This document shows positions 63,823 through 64,000 of a DNA stretch of 64,000 bases, piece after piece. The first letter of the stretch is position 1, and every line of letters begins with the position of its first letter. Made by a program: the position numbers and the translations under genes. The notes beneath the pieces were generated by a model. That model was not told where the DNA came from and did no database searches. It worked only from the letters and a program-made list of their open reading frames with translations. The stretch comes from Acidimicrobiales bacterium. GTDB taxonomy: Bacteria > Actinomycetota > Acidimicrobiia > Acidimicrobiales > Aldehydirespiratoraceae. The DNA lies in NCBI GenBank assembly GCA_029246685.1, contig JAQWMR010000019.1, positions 100,138 through 164,137 on the forward strand. The letters run 5' to 3'.

Positions 63823-64000
63823 TGCAGCGTCGGCGAGTCCTGCAGCTGCTCGCGCTGTCCCCGGCTGCACCGCTTCTCCCGAATCTCATCGCCGCAGCGG
63901 GCGCCGCTATCCCCTCGGGAACGCCTGTGGGCTCGGGCGCCATAGTTGATGCGTCGTCCGCTCCCGGTCTCTCGATCAGCTGGGCCGGGCAACACCCTCC
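63822..64000 (+). CDS. Start of an exported protein with possible Tat signal, cut by window edge
   Basis: The last 59 codons read MQRRRVLQLLALSPAAPLLP and continue Ala/Gly/Ser-rich with no stop before the window ends. The RRRVLQL run followed by a hydrophobic Ala/Leu stretch resembles a twin-arginine signal peptide. The ATG overlaps the SpoIID-SLH stop (TGATG), so it is the next gene of that operon. The mature protein lies outside the window and cannot be identified. Confidence 0.6.
   Translation, partial: MQRRRVLQLLALSPAAPLLPNLIAAAGAAIPSGTPVGSGAIVDASSAPGLSISWAGQHP

Overview
This window is high-GC, densely coded actinobacterial DNA, most likely from the class Acidimicrobiia. The grounds are actinobacterial marker families (DUF3499, DUF5719, LCP protein with a LytR_C-like tail, coenzyme F420 genes cofD/cofE, NAD(P)H-quinone reductase LpdA, fused biotin carboxylase/carrier subunit) and secreted proteins with S-layer-homology (SLH) repeats of an ITTGT...TRAQ...FLWR type. 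The class is an inference; the phylum is much firmer. No rRNA, tRNA, CRISPR array, insertion sequence or phage gene was seen, and no gap longer than about 150 bases lacks a gene.

Layout. 1-13.5 kb: phosphomannomutase (cut by the window edge), a GtrA/GT2 fusion, a giant membrane protein, a small zinc ribbon, a CPBP protease, DUF3499, then divergently FtsH and a membrane thioredoxin, then DUF5719 with a GT2/membrane protein. 13.6-19.2 kb: GDP-deoxyhexose genes (rmd, gmd), F420 genes (cofD, cofE), galE and mannose-1-phosphate guanylyltransferase. 19.2-28.5 kb: an unknown His-rich membrane protein, three GT4 glycosyltransferases, a GDP-fucose-synthase-like reductase, UDP-xylose synthase, UDP-glucose dehydrogenase and an LCP ligase. 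28.5-34.1 kb: a metabolic block of birA, biotin-dependent acyl-CoA carboxylase alpha and beta subunits, and lpdA. 34.1-59.8 kb: a large envelope-polysaccharide region of GT-C membrane enzymes, GT2 and GT4 enzymes (including a tandem duplicate pair), YfhO-like protein, O-antigen-ligase-like protein, an ABC polysaccharide exporter (Wzm/Wzt type), a WbaP-type initiating phosphoglycosyltransferase and a CsaB-like pyruvyltransferase. It is interrupted at 37.9-39.9 kb by a broken FG-GAP/SLH secreted protein. 59.8-64 kb: a subtilase with three SLH repeats, a SpoIID/LytB-domain protein with SLH repeats, and the start of a further exported protein.

How they may work together. Phosphomannomutase and the guanylyltransferase supply GDP-mannose; Gmd with Rmd or the fucose-synthase-like enzyme makes GDP-6-deoxyhexoses; GalE, Ugd and Uxs make UDP-galactose, UDP-glucuronate and UDP-xylose. 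Cytoplasmic GTs assemble glycans on a lipid primed by the WbaP-type enzyme, Wzm/Wzt exports them, and membrane GT-C enzymes, the ligase-like protein and LCP finish and attach them. A CsaB-like enzyme could pyruvylate the wall polymer, creating the ligand that SLH-bearing exported proteins bind. The gene order from phosphomannomutase through cofDE, guanylyltransferase, LCP, birA, accA/accD and lpdA echoes the Mycobacterium tuberculosis Rv3257c-Rv3303c neighbourhood.

Expression syntax. Nearly twenty likely operon-head genes have a TANNNT -10-like hexamer only 6-10 bases before the start codon, which predicts leaderless mRNAs. Operon-internal genes overlap by ATGA, GTGA or TGATG or carry Shine-Dalgarno sequences. 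This pattern was used to choose several start codons.
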